Below, in pieces: positions 55,933 through 64,000 of a stretch of 64,000 bases of DNA; the stretch's first letter is position 1; every line of letters begins with the position of its first letter. This stretch comes from Rhodopirellula europaea 6C. Its GTDB lineage: Bacteria > Planctomycetota > Planctomycetia > Pirellulales > Pirellulaceae. A program made the translations under genes and the position numbers. Location: NCBI RefSeq assembly GCF_000338295.1, contig NZ_ANMO01000235.1:1-64000 (forward strand). Reading direction: 5' to 3'. The notes below the pieces were generated by a model. It was given only the letters and a program-made list of their open reading frames with translations. It was not told where the DNA came from and ran no database searches.

Positions 55933-56159
55933 GGATCGATCTTTGAGATAAGGAAAAGGCAATGATTAGTTGCATCGACCCACAGAATAGTCGAGGCGTG
56001 ATCGGTCGCCACCGGATCGCACCAATTGGGGTGCTCGAGTGCGAAATCCCCCACCGCGGATGCGGTCAGCTATCCTGTTGGCGTTCCGCTTGGAAGGACT
56101 GTGTCGGTTTTTCCGTTGTTGCGGGATTGATTGAGGGTCTCTGAAATCAAAGGTTGGTA
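55933..56159. other. Divergent promoter region between GalU-like gene and sulfatase
   Basis: 227 bases with AT-richer stretches; must drive both divergent genes. An imperfect inverted repeat around GTGATCGGTCGCCACCGGATCGCAC is seen near 56000. No consensus -35/-10 pair is convincing. Confidence 0.35.
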
Positions 56160-57989
56160 GTGCGCGTCATCTCCGTTTCTCGCGATGTTGTGGTTTGGTC
56201 GTTTCTCTTGGCATCCTGGATCGGCATCGGACTCCCTTGCCGAGCCGACTCTGGTTCACGGCCCAATGTGTTGGTTGTTTTGACGGATGATCAGGGGTGG
56301 GGCGATCTCAGTCTGCATGGCAATCCCAATTTGCAGACGCCGCACATCGATTCGCTGGCCCGCGATGGAGTTCAAATCAAGAACTTCTACGTGTGTGCGG
56401 TTTGCTCGCCGACTCGCGCAGAATTTTTGACCGGTCGGTATCACACACGATCGGGTGTGTTCAGCACTTCGGCGGGTGGCGAACGATTCGACTTGTCCGA
56501 GCGGACGATCGAAGACGCTTTTCAAGCAGCGGGTTACCGGACCGCGGCGTTCGGAAAATGGCACTCAGGCATGCAGGCTCCGTATCACCCCAACGCTCGC
56601 GGGTTTGATGAGTTCTACGGTTTCTGCAGCGGGCACTGGGGCAACTACTTTTCACCGATGCTGGAACACAACGGCAAGATCGTGAAAGGCGAGGGATTTA
56701 TCGTCGATGATTTGACTCAGCATGCGATCGACTTCATGGAACAAGATCGCGAAAATCCTTTCTTCGTGTATTTGCCGCTGAACACGCCGCACTCGCCGAT
56801 GCAGGTTCCCGATGAAGATTGGGAAAAGTTTGAAGGCAAAGAGATCGTGCCTGATCCAAGACCGGAGAATGCAAAGAAGGAAGACGTTCAACACACACGA
56901 GCGGCATTGGCTCTTTGTGAGAACATCGACGACAACGTGGGACGCTTGCTCGATGCGTTGGATCGTCTGTCATTGAGTGAGAATACGATTGTCGTGTTCT
57001 TCTGTGACAACGGTCCCAATGGTTCTCGGTTCAATGGCGGATTGAGAGGACGCAAAGGTGCGGTTCACGAAGGCGGTTTGCGTTCTCCCTGTTTGATTCG
57101 ATACCCCGGCAAACTCCCCGCCGGGCAAACGGTCGGCGGAATCGCGGGAGCGATCGATTTGTTTCCGACCTTGGCTGATCTTTGCGACGTCGAGGTTGGT
57201 TCCACCGCTGGGCCGCTGGATGGCATTTCGCTGGTCGATGGCTTGCGTGACTCGGAATCCGAACCCGCGGAGCGTTTGATCTTCACCGCATGGGGTGGAA
57301 AGTTCAGCGTCCGATCCAATCGGTATCGCTATCACGCCAACGGCGACTTGTTTGACATCGTGGCTGATCCGGGCGAGACACAATCGGTCGCCGAGGAACA
57401 GCCCGTCGCAACGGCACGGTTGAAACGGGCTTTGCAGGATTGGGTGAAAGAGACCAAACCTCGTGATCGGAATCATTCGGAGGAGCAGGTCTTTCCGGTT
57501 GGATATCCCGATTATCCGTGGACGCAGCTTCCCGCTCGCGATGCACGGGCAACCGGTGAGATTCGTCGCAGCAACCGGTTTCCCAACAGCAGTTACATGA
57601 CGAATTGGCATTCGACCAAGGATGCCATGACCTGGGACGTCGATGTGTTAGCCGGTGGCCAATTTGACGTGGAGGTGTTCTACGCTTGCCCCGAGTCGGC
57701 TGTGGGGACGCAATTGAATTTGGAATGGATGCAGGGCGATGCGACGGCGACAACCGATTCCGTCGTGACCCAAGCGAATCCCTCCGGACCGATTCACTTA
57801 GACAAAGACCGTTCGAAAAGAGCTGAAAGCGATGAGAAGGATTGGAAGAAAATGTCGCTCGGCCAAATCAATTTGTCCGAGGGCAGGGGACGCCTGTCAT
57901 TGACCTGCCCAAGAATCATGGGCGAGGATGGGGAGACTCGAGGATTGGAGATTCGGCTGATGATGCTGCATCGCGTTCCCGCCGAGTGA
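56160..57989 (+). CDS. Secreted sulfatase (arylsulfatase type)
   Basis: 609 residues from GTG 56160, chosen because AAAGG is six bases upstream; TTG 56154 is also in frame. Signal peptide near VVVWSFLLASWIGIGLPCRA. DDQGWGDLSLHGNP carries the metal-binding Asp pair; CSPTR at 82-86 holds the Cys that becomes formylglycine; GKWHSG and DNGPNGSRFNGGLRG are further family motifs. The last 150 residues form an extra beta-rich domain not found in minimal sulfatases, perhaps glycan-binding. Divergent from the GalU-like gene. Sulfate-ester hydrolysis on an unknown polysaccharide is expected. Confidence 0.93.
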   Translation: MRVISVSRDVVVWSFLLASWIGIGLPCRADSGSRPNVLVVLTDDQGWGDLSLHGNPNLQTPHIDSLARDGVQIKNFYVCAVCSPTRAEFLTGRYHTRSGVFSTSAGGERFDLSERTIEDAFQAAGYRTAAFGKWHSGMQAPYHPNARGFDEFYGFCSGHWGNYFSPMLEHNGKIVKGEGFIVDDLTQHAIDFMEQDRENPFFVYLPLNTPHSPMQVPDEDWEKFEGKEIVPDPRPENAKKEDVQHTRAALALCENIDDNVGRLLDALDRLSLSENTIVVFFCDNGPNGSRFNGGLRGRKGAVHEGGLRSPCLIRYPGKLPAGQTVGGIAGAIDLFPTLADLCDVEVGSTAGPLDGISLVDGLRDSESEPAERLIFTAWGGKFSVRSNRYRYHANGDLFDIVADPGETQSVAEEQPVATARLKRALQDWVKETKPRDRNHSEEQVFPVGYPDYPWTQLPARDARATGEIRRSNRFPNSSYMTNWHSTKDAMTWDVDVLAGGQFDVEVFYACPESAVGTQLNLEWMQGDATATTDSVVTQANPSGPIHLDKDRSKRAESDEKDWKKMSLGQINLSEGRGRLSLTCPRIMGEDGETRGLEIRLMMLHRVPAE

Positions 57990-58015
57990 GCGACCCCACC
58001 TGAAAAGCGAACAGA

Positions 58016-58825
58016 ATGACGGAATCGGAAAAGAGAAAATCGCGAATCACGACTCGAACGCTGCAACGCATGCGTGATCGTGGTGACCGGATCACGATGT
58101 TGACCGCGTACGATTTTCCTACGGCAAAAATTTTGGATGAAGCCGGCGTTGATGTTTTGCTGGTCGGTGACACGGTGGGAATGGTCGTGCAGGGGCATTC
58201 GACGACCCTGCCGGTGACGATGGATCAAATGATCTACCACGCCGAAATGGTCGGCCGGGCGGCGGAGCACGCGATGGTGGTGGTTGATTTGCCTTTTCCG
58301 GACGGTCAGCTTGATCTGCTTCATAGCGTCCGTTGTGGGGCTCGCGTGCTGAAGGAAACTCAGTGCCATGCGGTCAAATTGGAAGGCGGTGCCGAGCAAG
58401 CCGAACGGATCGAAGCGATGGTCGGTGCTGGCATTCCGGTGATGGCCCACATTGGACTTCGGCCACAGAATATCCATGTCGAAGGTGGCTATCGCTTGCA
58501 GCGCGACATCGAGAGATTGGTTGCGGACGCGAAAGCTGCTGAGGCTGCGGGAGCTTTCACTGTTTTGATTGAATGCGTTCCCAGCGAAGCCGCCGCCGCG
58601 ATCACGGATGCGGTGAAAGTCCCTACCATCGGCATCGGTGCGGGTCGAGATGTTTCCGGACAAGTCTTGGTGACCCACGACATTCTCGGCCTGACGTCGG
58701 GTTATACCCCCAAGTTCACTCGTTTGTTCGCTGATGTCGGCAACACCATCCGCGAAGCGGCCAAGTCGTATTGTGACGAAGTGAAGGCAGCAAGTTTTCC
58801 AAGTGATGCCGAATCGTTTGAGTGA
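58016..58825 (+). CDS. panB: 3-Methyl-2-oxobutanoate hydroxymethyltransferase
   Basis: 269 residues, normal length. Transfers a hydroxymethyl group from methylene-THF to alpha-ketoisovalerate, first step of pantothenate synthesis. TAYDFPTAKILDEAGVDVLLVGDTVGMVVQGH, VVDLPF, HIGLRPQ and the Glu in LIECVP are family motifs with metal ligands. panC is not in the window. Confidence 0.97.
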   Translation: MTESEKRKSRITTRTLQRMRDRGDRITMLTAYDFPTAKILDEAGVDVLLVGDTVGMVVQGHSTTLPVTMDQMIYHAEMVGRAAEHAMVVVDLPFPDGQLDLLHSVRCGARVLKETQCHAVKLEGGAEQAERIEAMVGAGIPVMAHIGLRPQNIHVEGGYRLQRDIERLVADAKAAEAAGAFTVLIECVPSEAAAAITDAVKVPTIGIGAGRDVSGQVLVTHDILGLTSGYTPKFTRLFADVGNTIREAAKSYCDEVKAASFPSDAESFE

Positions 58826-58887
58826 TTCGCGTTGGCGTCGTCGCCGAATTAGATCTGTATTGATTTCCCCAACATTGAGAATGCAAC

Positions 58888-59589
58888 GTGCAAGTTTTTG
58901 AATCTTTGGATGAGCTTTCCAACGCCGCCGCGGACGCTTTTTGCAAAGCTGCGAAAGAAGCGATTGAGCAGCGCGGTGTGTTCCGCGTGACATTGTCCGG
59001 TGGATCGACGCCCAAACGCCTGTACGAGTTGTTGGCGACGAAGGAACTGCCTTGGCAAAACATAGAGTTCTACTGGGGCGACGAACGCAACGTCACGGAA
59101 GACAACTTGGACAGCAATTACCGAATGGTTCGTGAGGCGTTGCTGTCGCACTTGCCCGCCGAATCACTGCGTGCGTTTCCGGTTCCGGTTGATCCTGACA
59201 ATCCGGCCGCGACCGCGGAAGCTTACGAAAAGACGCTCCGGGAGACGTTTGCCGGTTCCGATGTACCGACGTGGGATTTGGCTTTGTTGGGAATGGGTGA
59301 TGACGCGCACACGGCATCGTTGTTCCCGGAGACCAAAGCGATCGAGCAGAACGATCGCTGGTTCGTGGAGAATTGGGTTCCGAAGATGGAAACCTATCGC
59401 TACACGCTGACCTCGCCCGCAATCAACTCCGCTCGGCAGCGTTGGTTCTTGATCGGTGGATCAAACAAGCGTCAGGCACTCGCCAGTGTTCGTAGTTCCG
59501 CCAGCGACTTGCCCGGGGCATTGTTCCCATCGCGATTGATTGAATCGCCGACTTGGTTTGTCACGCGAGATGCAGTGGCAGTTTCTTAG
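58888..59589 (+). CDS. pgl: 6-Phosphogluconolactonase
   Basis: 233 residues from GTG 58888 (the nearby ATG at 58881 is out of frame). Hydrolyses 6-phosphogluconolactone in the oxidative pentose phosphate pathway. Motifs: LSGGSTPKRLYELLA near the N-terminus, FYWGDERNV, and GMGDDAHTASLFP, all hallmarks of the DevB-type lactonase; the final segment FPSRLI is also usual. Overlaps the convergent DUF4112 gene by four bases. Confidence 0.95.
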   Translation: MQVFESLDELSNAAADAFCKAAKEAIEQRGVFRVTLSGGSTPKRLYELLATKELPWQNIEFYWGDERNVTEDNLDSNYRMVREALLSHLPAESLRAFPVPVDPDNPAATAEAYEKTLRETFAGSDVPTWDLALLGMGDDAHTASLFPETKAIEQNDRWFVENWVPKMETYRYTLTSPAINSARQRWFLIGGSNKRQALASVRSSASDLPGALFPSRLIESPTWFVTRDAVAVS

Positions 59590-60095
59590 AACAGATTCGC
59601 AAGGGCGTTGATGCACCACACGAAGATCATCACCATCAATCCCAGCAGGATGATGAGCGAAATCACGATCGCCATCAAGATCGGCCAGACGCTGCCGCGA
59701 TGTTTGTCCTCGACGTAGTACTCTCGCAACAAAAGCAAGTTGCGATGGTTGGCTTTGTAGAACAAGTCAAAGATATTGCCCAAGACGGGAATGGTGCCGA
59801 CTAAAGCGTCCAAGCCGACGTTGCCCAGCATCCTCAAGACGAGTCTTGGACTGGCTCCATTTCTCGCCATGGTTGCGATCAGGATTCCGGAAAGGCCCAT
59901 GCTGATCGCATCGCCGGCTCCAGGAACGAGTCCAAGGATGAAGTCCAAACCAAAGCGGACTTTGGTGCCGGGAATACGAAATCGCGTGTCCAGCAATCGG
60001 CTGTAGCGATCGACCCATCGCAGCGACTTGTGGCCGAGTTGCAGTTCGGTCAGCACCGCTGATTCACCGGTGAGCGATTGAGAAGCAGATTTCAT
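59586..60095 (-). CDS. DUF4112 membrane protein
   Basis: 169 residues. Family core: RWVDRYSRLLDTRFRIPGTKVRFGLDFILGLVPGAGD, then GTIPVLGNIFDLFYKANHRNLLLL, with a final membrane helix (WPILMAIVISLIILLGLMVMIFVW). No function is established for DUF4112. Starts 39 bases after the tsaD stop on the same strand. Confidence 0.88.
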   Translation of the reverse strand: MKSASQSLTGESAVLTELQLGHKSLRWVDRYSRLLDTRFRIPGTKVRFGLDFILGLVPGAGDAISMGLSGILIATMARNGASPRLVLRMLGNVGLDALVGTIPVLGNIFDLFYKANHRNLLLLREYYVEDKHRGSVWPILMAIVISLIILLGLMVMIFVWCINALANLF

Positions 60096-60134
60096 GGGTG
60101 CGAATGGTCACGAGATAATGGTTGGTCTGCGTCG

Positions 60135-61211
60135 TCAGAAGCCTCGTTGCAGTCCGGGAGTGATGTCCAGGTCAAGCGATGCGAATTGTTCGGCTTCGAA
60201 CTTCTTCCAAGCGATCGCGCCCATAACAGCATTGTCGGTGCACAGATGCGGCGGAGCGATCCAAAGCTCAAAGCCGTCTTGATCGGCAGCCGCTTTTAGG
60301 TCACGTCGCAAACGCTGGTTGGCTGCCACGCCGCCTCCGACGATCAGTCGATTGATTGAGTTCGGAGAAGCATCGTTGCGATTTCTGTGCCGCTTGATCG
60401 CTCGACGACACTTGGAAACCAAAACATCGATCACAGCGGCTTCAAACGATGCACAAACATCCCGTTTGACTTGGTCGGAAATGTCCAGCGACGCAAAATC
60501 ATGGCGGCCTGGTCCGACGATGGCGTAACGAACCGCCGTCTTCAAACCGCTGAAGGAAAAATCATCGCCCGGATCATGGATCATCGAGCGAGGGAAGGAG
60601 TATGCCTTGTCGTTTCCTTCCGAGGCGAGCTTGGCGACTTCGATTCCGCCGGGAAATGGCAAGGACAACATCGCGGCGACTTTGTCGAATGCTTCGCCAG
60701 CGGCATCATCAATTGTTCCGCCGAGATACTCCAAGTCGATCGCGGTGCGACAAACATAGAGGCTGGTGTGGCCGCCGGAAACGATCAAGCCAATCGCCGG
60801 ATAGATATTCGCGGGAGATCCCTCGATCAATTGACACGCATACAAGTGAGCGTGCAGGTGGTTGAGCGAGATCAGTGGTTTGTTCCATGCCAAGGCGAGC
60901 GTTTTCGCGGCAACGACACCAACCAGCAATGATCCGGCCAAGCCTGGACGATCGGCTACCGCGATCGCGGTGAGATCTTCGCCACATACATCGGCTTGCT
61001 TCAGCGCCGTGTCGATCACCGGAAGGATACGTTCCAGGTGGGCTCGCGCTGCGATCTCCGGGACGACGCCGCCGAACTGTTCGTGCAGCGTTTCTTGGGT
61101 CGCGATGCATTGGCCAAGGACCGTGCCGTCGCGGCGAATCACCGCCGCGGCGGTTTCGTCACAGGTGGATTCAATTGACAGCAGCAATTCGGATGCAGCC
61201 GCCGACGTCAT
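60135..61211 (-). CDS. tsaD: tRNA N6-adenosine threonylcarbamoyltransferase
   Basis: 358 residues. Transfers threonylcarbamoyl to A37 of ANN-decoding tRNAs, acting with TsaB and TsaE (not in the window). Motifs: SIESTCDETAAAVI, the metal ligands in LNHLHAHLYACQ, and LIVSGGHTSLYV; the C-terminal LIVGGGVAANQRLRRDL is also typical. Start overlaps the thpR stop (ATGA). Confidence 0.97.
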   Translation of the reverse strand: MTSAAASELLLSIESTCDETAAAVIRRDGTVLGQCIATQETLHEQFGGVVPEIAARAHLERILPVIDTALKQADVCGEDLTAIAVADRPGLAGSLLVGVVAAKTLALAWNKPLISLNHLHAHLYACQLIEGSPANIYPAIGLIVSGGHTSLYVCRTAIDLEYLGGTIDDAAGEAFDKVAAMLSLPFPGGIEVAKLASEGNDKAYSFPRSMIHDPGDDFSFSGLKTAVRYAIVGPGRHDFASLDISDQVKRDVCASFEAAVIDVLVSKCRRAIKRHRNRNDASPNSINRLIVGGGVAANQRLRRDLKAAADQDGFELWIAPPHLCTDNAVMGAIAWKKFEAEQFASLDLDITPGLQRGF

Positions 61212-61777
61212 AGTTGGACTCGTCCGAGCACGTTGTAGGTCGGGCCGTGCTTTTCAAGGAAGCTGCCCACCACATGGATTTCGCGAACGTTGAATTCGCC
61301 AATTTCGTCGTCTTCGAATTTACGCCATCGATTGATGACGTCCGAGTTGGCGCGGCGGGTTCCGCTTCGCGTTCGTCCCACGGTCAAATGGGGACGGTAA
61401 TCTCGGGGTTCGGGTTTGTAACCCATCGCGGCAAATCGTTTCTCGAGATCGGCGACCAAATTGGTCAGTGTCGACGTGGCATCATCCACGGCCACGGTCA
61501 AAACTCGCGGGCGTTCCAAGTCTGGAATCCCGGAGGCACCCTCTAGAACCAACGGAAAGGGTTCCAGGTCTTCACAGGCGGCTTCCAACGTGTTGCAAAC
61601 AGCCGGTGTTTCGACGTTGTCGACTTCCCCGAGGAATTTCAGCGTGAGATGTAAATTCTCATCAGGAACCCATTTGATTCCGTCTCCTGGGCTTTTGGTT
61701 TCCGCCATCCAACGCGATGCTGTGCGGGCGAGATCCGAAGGCAACGGGATGGCCAAAAAGGTGCGAATGGTTTTCAT
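61208..61777 (-). CDS. thpR: RNA 2',3'-cyclic phosphodiesterase (2H family)
   Basis: 189 residues. Two HxTx motifs, HLTLKFLG and HLTVGRTR, define the 2H phosphoesterase active site. Opens 2',3'-cyclic phosphates on RNA; an RNA ligase activity was reported for homologues. Coupled to tsaD by a four-base overlap. Only 18 bases separate its start from the divergent YheT gene. Confidence 0.93.
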   Translation of the reverse strand: MKTIRTFLAIPLPSDLARTASRWMAETKSPGDGIKWVPDENLHLTLKFLGEVDNVETPAVCNTLEAACEDLEPFPLVLEGASGIPDLERPRVLTVAVDDATSTLTNLVADLEKRFAAMGYKPEPRDYRPHLTVGRTRSGTRRANSDVINRWRKFEDDEIGEFNVREIHVVGSFLEKHGPTYNVLGRVQL

Positions 61778-61795
61778 GAGCGAAAGTTTAACGAG

Positions 61796-62833
61796 ATGAC
61801 GTTTTCAGTGCATCGGTTCGAGCCGCCGAGTTTTGTGCCGCATCGATGGCGTCGAGGTGGGCACCTGCAAACGTTGCTTGCGCCACGGCCAACCATGTCG
61901 ATCAGCGAATGGCAAAAGCTATCGAGCGGCGTCAAATCAGAAAAGCATCGTTTGCCAGTGTCTGATAACGACACGTTGATCCTGCACGATGATACTCCCG
62001 AATCATGGATGGGTACTCCCCGAGGAAGCGTGTTGCTGCTGCACGGGATTTGTGGCTGCCACGCCGCGGATTACATGGTCCGATTCAAAAGAAGGTTGCT
62101 GGCGCTCGGCATCCGCGTGTTCCGGCTGGACATGCGAGGGTGTGGCGAATCAGTCGCGTTTTGTCGTGGCATCACTCATGCGGGACGAAGCGAAGATGTC
62201 TTGGCCGCCATTGAGCGGATTGCCGATTTGACTGGCGATCAAGCTGCCCCGATCGGAGCGGTGGGAACGTCTTTGGGCGGGAACCAATTGCTGCGTGCGG
62301 CGGGACGGATCGGTGCGGGGTTGGATGCCAGACCATCCCATTGGGATCGAGTTGGTCCAATCCTTGCGATCGCACCGCCAATTGATTTGCAAGCTTGCAG
62401 TGACCGGATGGAGTCCTGGTCTTTACGGTTTTACAACCACTACTTCATCACACAGTTGCTTCGGCGGGCGAAGTCAACGTTGCAGATGAGAGAAGAGCTG
62501 GGCAGCCTATTGGACGGTCGGGCCCCAAAGACACTTCGCGAATTTGATCGCCGGATCACTGCTCCGATGGCGGGATTTCCTGATGAGCGAACTTATTACG
62601 CAGAGTCTTCGGCTCATTCGGTCGTGGAGCAAATCGATGTTCCCGCATTGATCGTTACCGCGGCCGATGACCCATTGGTTCCAGTTGATTCGTTCGTTGC
62701 GCTACGCGACCGAGTGCACGAATCAACTCGCGTCTTGACCATGCCCACGGGAGGTCACCACGGGTACACCCAGTCCGACGGCACGGCTTGGACAGACGAG
62801 TTGGTTGCAAAACTGTACGACTCGGCGTGGTAG
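61796..62833 (+). CDS. YheT-family alpha/beta hydrolase
   Basis: 345 residues. Nucleophile elbow GTSLGGN supplies the Ser; LLLHGICGCHAADYM carries the oxyanion loop; DDPLVPVDSF and GGHHGY give Asp and His of the triad. The N-terminal FVPHRWRRGGHLQTLLAP is the YheT family hallmark. Substrate not known. Promoter must lie in the adjacent thpR coding region because of the 18-base gap. Confidence 0.9.
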   Translation: MTFSVHRFEPPSFVPHRWRRGGHLQTLLAPRPTMSISEWQKLSSGVKSEKHRLPVSDNDTLILHDDTPESWMGTPRGSVLLLHGICGCHAADYMVRFKRRLLALGIRVFRLDMRGCGESVAFCRGITHAGRSEDVLAAIERIADLTGDQAAPIGAVGTSLGGNQLLRAAGRIGAGLDARPSHWDRVGPILAIAPPIDLQACSDRMESWSLRFYNHYFITQLLRRAKSTLQMREELGSLLDGRAPKTLREFDRRITAPMAGFPDERTYYAESSAHSVVEQIDVPALIVTAADDPLVPVDSFVALRDRVHESTRVLTMPTGGHHGYTQSDGTAWTDELVAKLYDSAW

Positions 62834-62886
62834 CATTGATCGTTCACCCCTTGATCTGATGTCTCAATCTAGCGAGTGAATGAGTC

Positions 62887-63720
62887 GTGCTGAACAAGTC
62901 CAACAACGCGTTTGCTCTTGGTCGCAGTTGGTGGGTCGTGCCTTTGGTTGTGATGACGGCACAGCTGCTGCTGTATCTTGTGCTGGAAGCGACAACCGGT
63001 TTCGATGGCGATTCCGCGGCCGATTGGTGGCTGTTCATTTCGCTGTTTGTGATGTTGCCAACAATGGCCGCCATTTTGCTCTCGCCTGGAGCTAGATGGC
63101 CTCATTGGTGCGTTGCGAGCGTTTGTATCTGTTGGGGTGTCGTGATCTTTGGTTTCCAGTCGGGATTCGAGATCGGGATGGTTATTCCAGCGATGGTTGT
63201 TTGTGCCATCCAGGCTGCCAATTTTCGTTGGTCTGCCACACCTCCGTGGCGAATTCGTCCATCGAAATCTCGCAAGCCCAGCGTCTCGATCCGTTGGCTG
63301 TTGATTTTTACCGCCATCGTCGCGGCGTTGATCACATTGATTCGTGTCTCGGGGCTCAATCGTGAACTTGTTTCCATTGCGATTTACACGACCCCCGCTG
63401 GCGTCCCCGCGTTGATCGCTAATTACCTCGTGATGATGAAATCACGATGGAAGAGGCTGGGTATATTGTTGGGCGTCTTTCTTGCCGGTGCATTCCTACA
63501 CAGTCAGTCGCAGGCGGGGTGGACGCTGGCAGATGACGTTTGGCGTCAGCTTGTCGGCCAGCATCATTCGAACCGGTTTGCTTCTCAGATCCTGTTCGTT
63601 GCTCCCAGCGCGTCCCTGGTAACGGTCACGTTGATGCAGCTCGCCTTGAAGCGGTTTAGCAAAGGCAGGCAACGGAAGTGGCCTTCAAAACAGCCAGCCA
63701 ACGCGACGCCGTCGGGATAA
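62887..63720 (+). CDS. Hypothetical polytopic membrane protein
   Basis: 277 residues from GTG 62887; the ATG at 62880 is out of frame. About six to seven hydrophobic segments with a basic loop in the middle (RIRPSKSRKPSVSIRW) and basic C-terminus (KRFSKGRQRKWPSK). No family recognised. Confidence 0.65.
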   Translation: MLNKSNNAFALGRSWWVVPLVVMTAQLLLYLVLEATTGFDGDSAADWWLFISLFVMLPTMAAILLSPGARWPHWCVASVCICWGVVIFGFQSGFEIGMVIPAMVVCAIQAANFRWSATPPWRIRPSKSRKPSVSIRWLLIFTAIVAALITLIRVSGLNRELVSIAIYTTPAGVPALIANYLVMMKSRWKRLGILLGVFLAGAFLHSQSQAGWTLADDVWRQLVGQHHSNRFASQILFVAPSASLVTVTLMQLALKRFSKGRQRKWPSKQPANATPSG

Positions 63721-63755
63721 ACGTCGGCGTTTCTTTTGGGCGTCCCGCACGGCCG

Positions 63756-63777
63756 ACTGAGCGTTTGCTCGCTCAGT
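63756..63777. terminator. Hairpin at the sucA stop codon
   Basis: Eight-pair stem ACTGAGCG / CGCTCAGT with a six-base loop. The right arm (63770-63777) includes the sucA stop (TGA at 63773-63775 on the minus strand). It may serve both converging genes; no T-run. Confidence 0.5.
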
Positions 63778-64000
63778 TGATGCCTTCGAAGGCGGCTTTA
63801 AGCAGATCGATTTGCTCCAATTTGTGAGCCGCCATTGAACCGGTGCTGGGGCTGGCCGATTCCGCACGAGTTGCTTTGGTGAACCGGAAACGCTTGTTGA
63901 GTTCGTCGCCGATCTTGAGTTTCAAGTACGGCCACGCGCCCATGTTTTCGGGCTCTTCTTGGACCCAACGGATTTCGGAACCTTCGGCGAGACCTTCGAA
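63773..64000 (-). CDS. sucA: 2-Oxoglutarate dehydrogenase E1 component, C-terminal end (partial)
   Basis: 76 residues before the window edge; the gene continues beyond 64000. IRWVQEEPENMGAWPYL and ESASPSTGSMAAHKLEQ with a final LLKAAFEGIN match the C-terminal end of the thiamine-diphosphate E1 enzyme that decarboxylates 2-oxoglutarate in the TCA cycle. The rest of the complex is not in the window. Confidence 0.85.
   Translation of the reverse strand, partial: FEGLAEGSEIRWVQEEPENMGAWPYLKLKIGDELNKRFRFTKATRAESASPSTGSMAAHKLEQIDLLKAAFEGIN

Noticed and set aside
1-64000. tRNA, rRNA, CRISPR, insertion sequence or prophage
   Set aside because: No rRNA-like sequence, no array of regular direct repeats, no transposase, integrase or phage structural gene was seen. 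A dedicated tRNA scan was not possible by eye.

Overview
The window looks like chromosomal DNA of a marine planctomycete of the Rhodopirellula type (R. baltica or a close relative). The signs are two secreted sulfatases of the Cys-type, a secreted DUF1080 protein, a DUF1559 pseudopilin, a large PVC-type haem (CxxCH) protein with HEAT repeats, a TPR/FG-GAP/ASPIC lipoprotein, an Asp-Pro-Phe-Gly-rich C-terminus, frequent GTG and TTG starts, and moderately high GC. This is inference from gene content. I saw no rRNA gene, no convincing tRNA, no CRISPR array, no transposase and no prophage; about 48 genes fill the window densely on both strands.

Region by region. 1-3.7 kb: REP-like palindromes, a DUF1080 protein, a small membrane protein and a sulfatase. 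3.7-9.3 kb (minus strand): a [2Fe-2S] ferredoxin, a divergent LysA, a Wza-type polysaccharide export protein with a long Pro-rich N-terminus and a Cys cluster, and a secreted alpha-helical repeat protein. 9.7-12.3 kb: DUF1559 pseudopilin, a small CxxCGR protein and a lipoprotein. 12.3-14.6 kb: WecB and a UDP-glucuronate-epimerase-like enzyme, which with the export protein suggest surface polysaccharide synthesis. 14.8-20.7 kb: a redoxin/cytochrome c/PHM-like protein, a secreted HExxH peptidase and the 1051-residue TPR-ASPIC lipoprotein. 21-27.2 kb: a tightly packed minus-strand cluster Gfo/Idh/MocA - ispD - tyrS - GH10 xylanase - RsmC-like methyltransferase with overlapping stops and starts. 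27.3-35.3 kb: small membrane proteins, the PVC haem protein, MgtE and an M20 peptidase. 35.3-39.8 kb: PfpI - VWA - YraN operon, then a PQQ-like repeat gene broken by a one-base frameshift. 40-50 kb: gyrB-moxR, pheA, and the chaperones dnaK and clpB; dnaK has a textbook sigma-54 -24/-12 element. 50-56 kb: YceI, a membrane protein, and a coupled gene pair encoding a degenerate GalU-like protein and a 1122-residue fusion of a fucokinase-like GHMP kinase with a UDPGP-type pyrophosphorylase. 56-64 kb: a second sulfatase, panB, pgl, DUF4112, tsaD-thpR, YheT hydrolase, a membrane protein and the C-terminus of sucA.

The most interesting items are the GalU-like/GHMP-UDPGP pair (candidate nucleotide-sugar salvage module with reversed domain order compared with Fkp), the sigma-54 promoter of dnaK, the small CxxCGR protein, the Cys cluster in the export protein, and the frameshifted PQQ-like gene. 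All functional statements come from reading the sequence and recalling family motifs; no database search was run.
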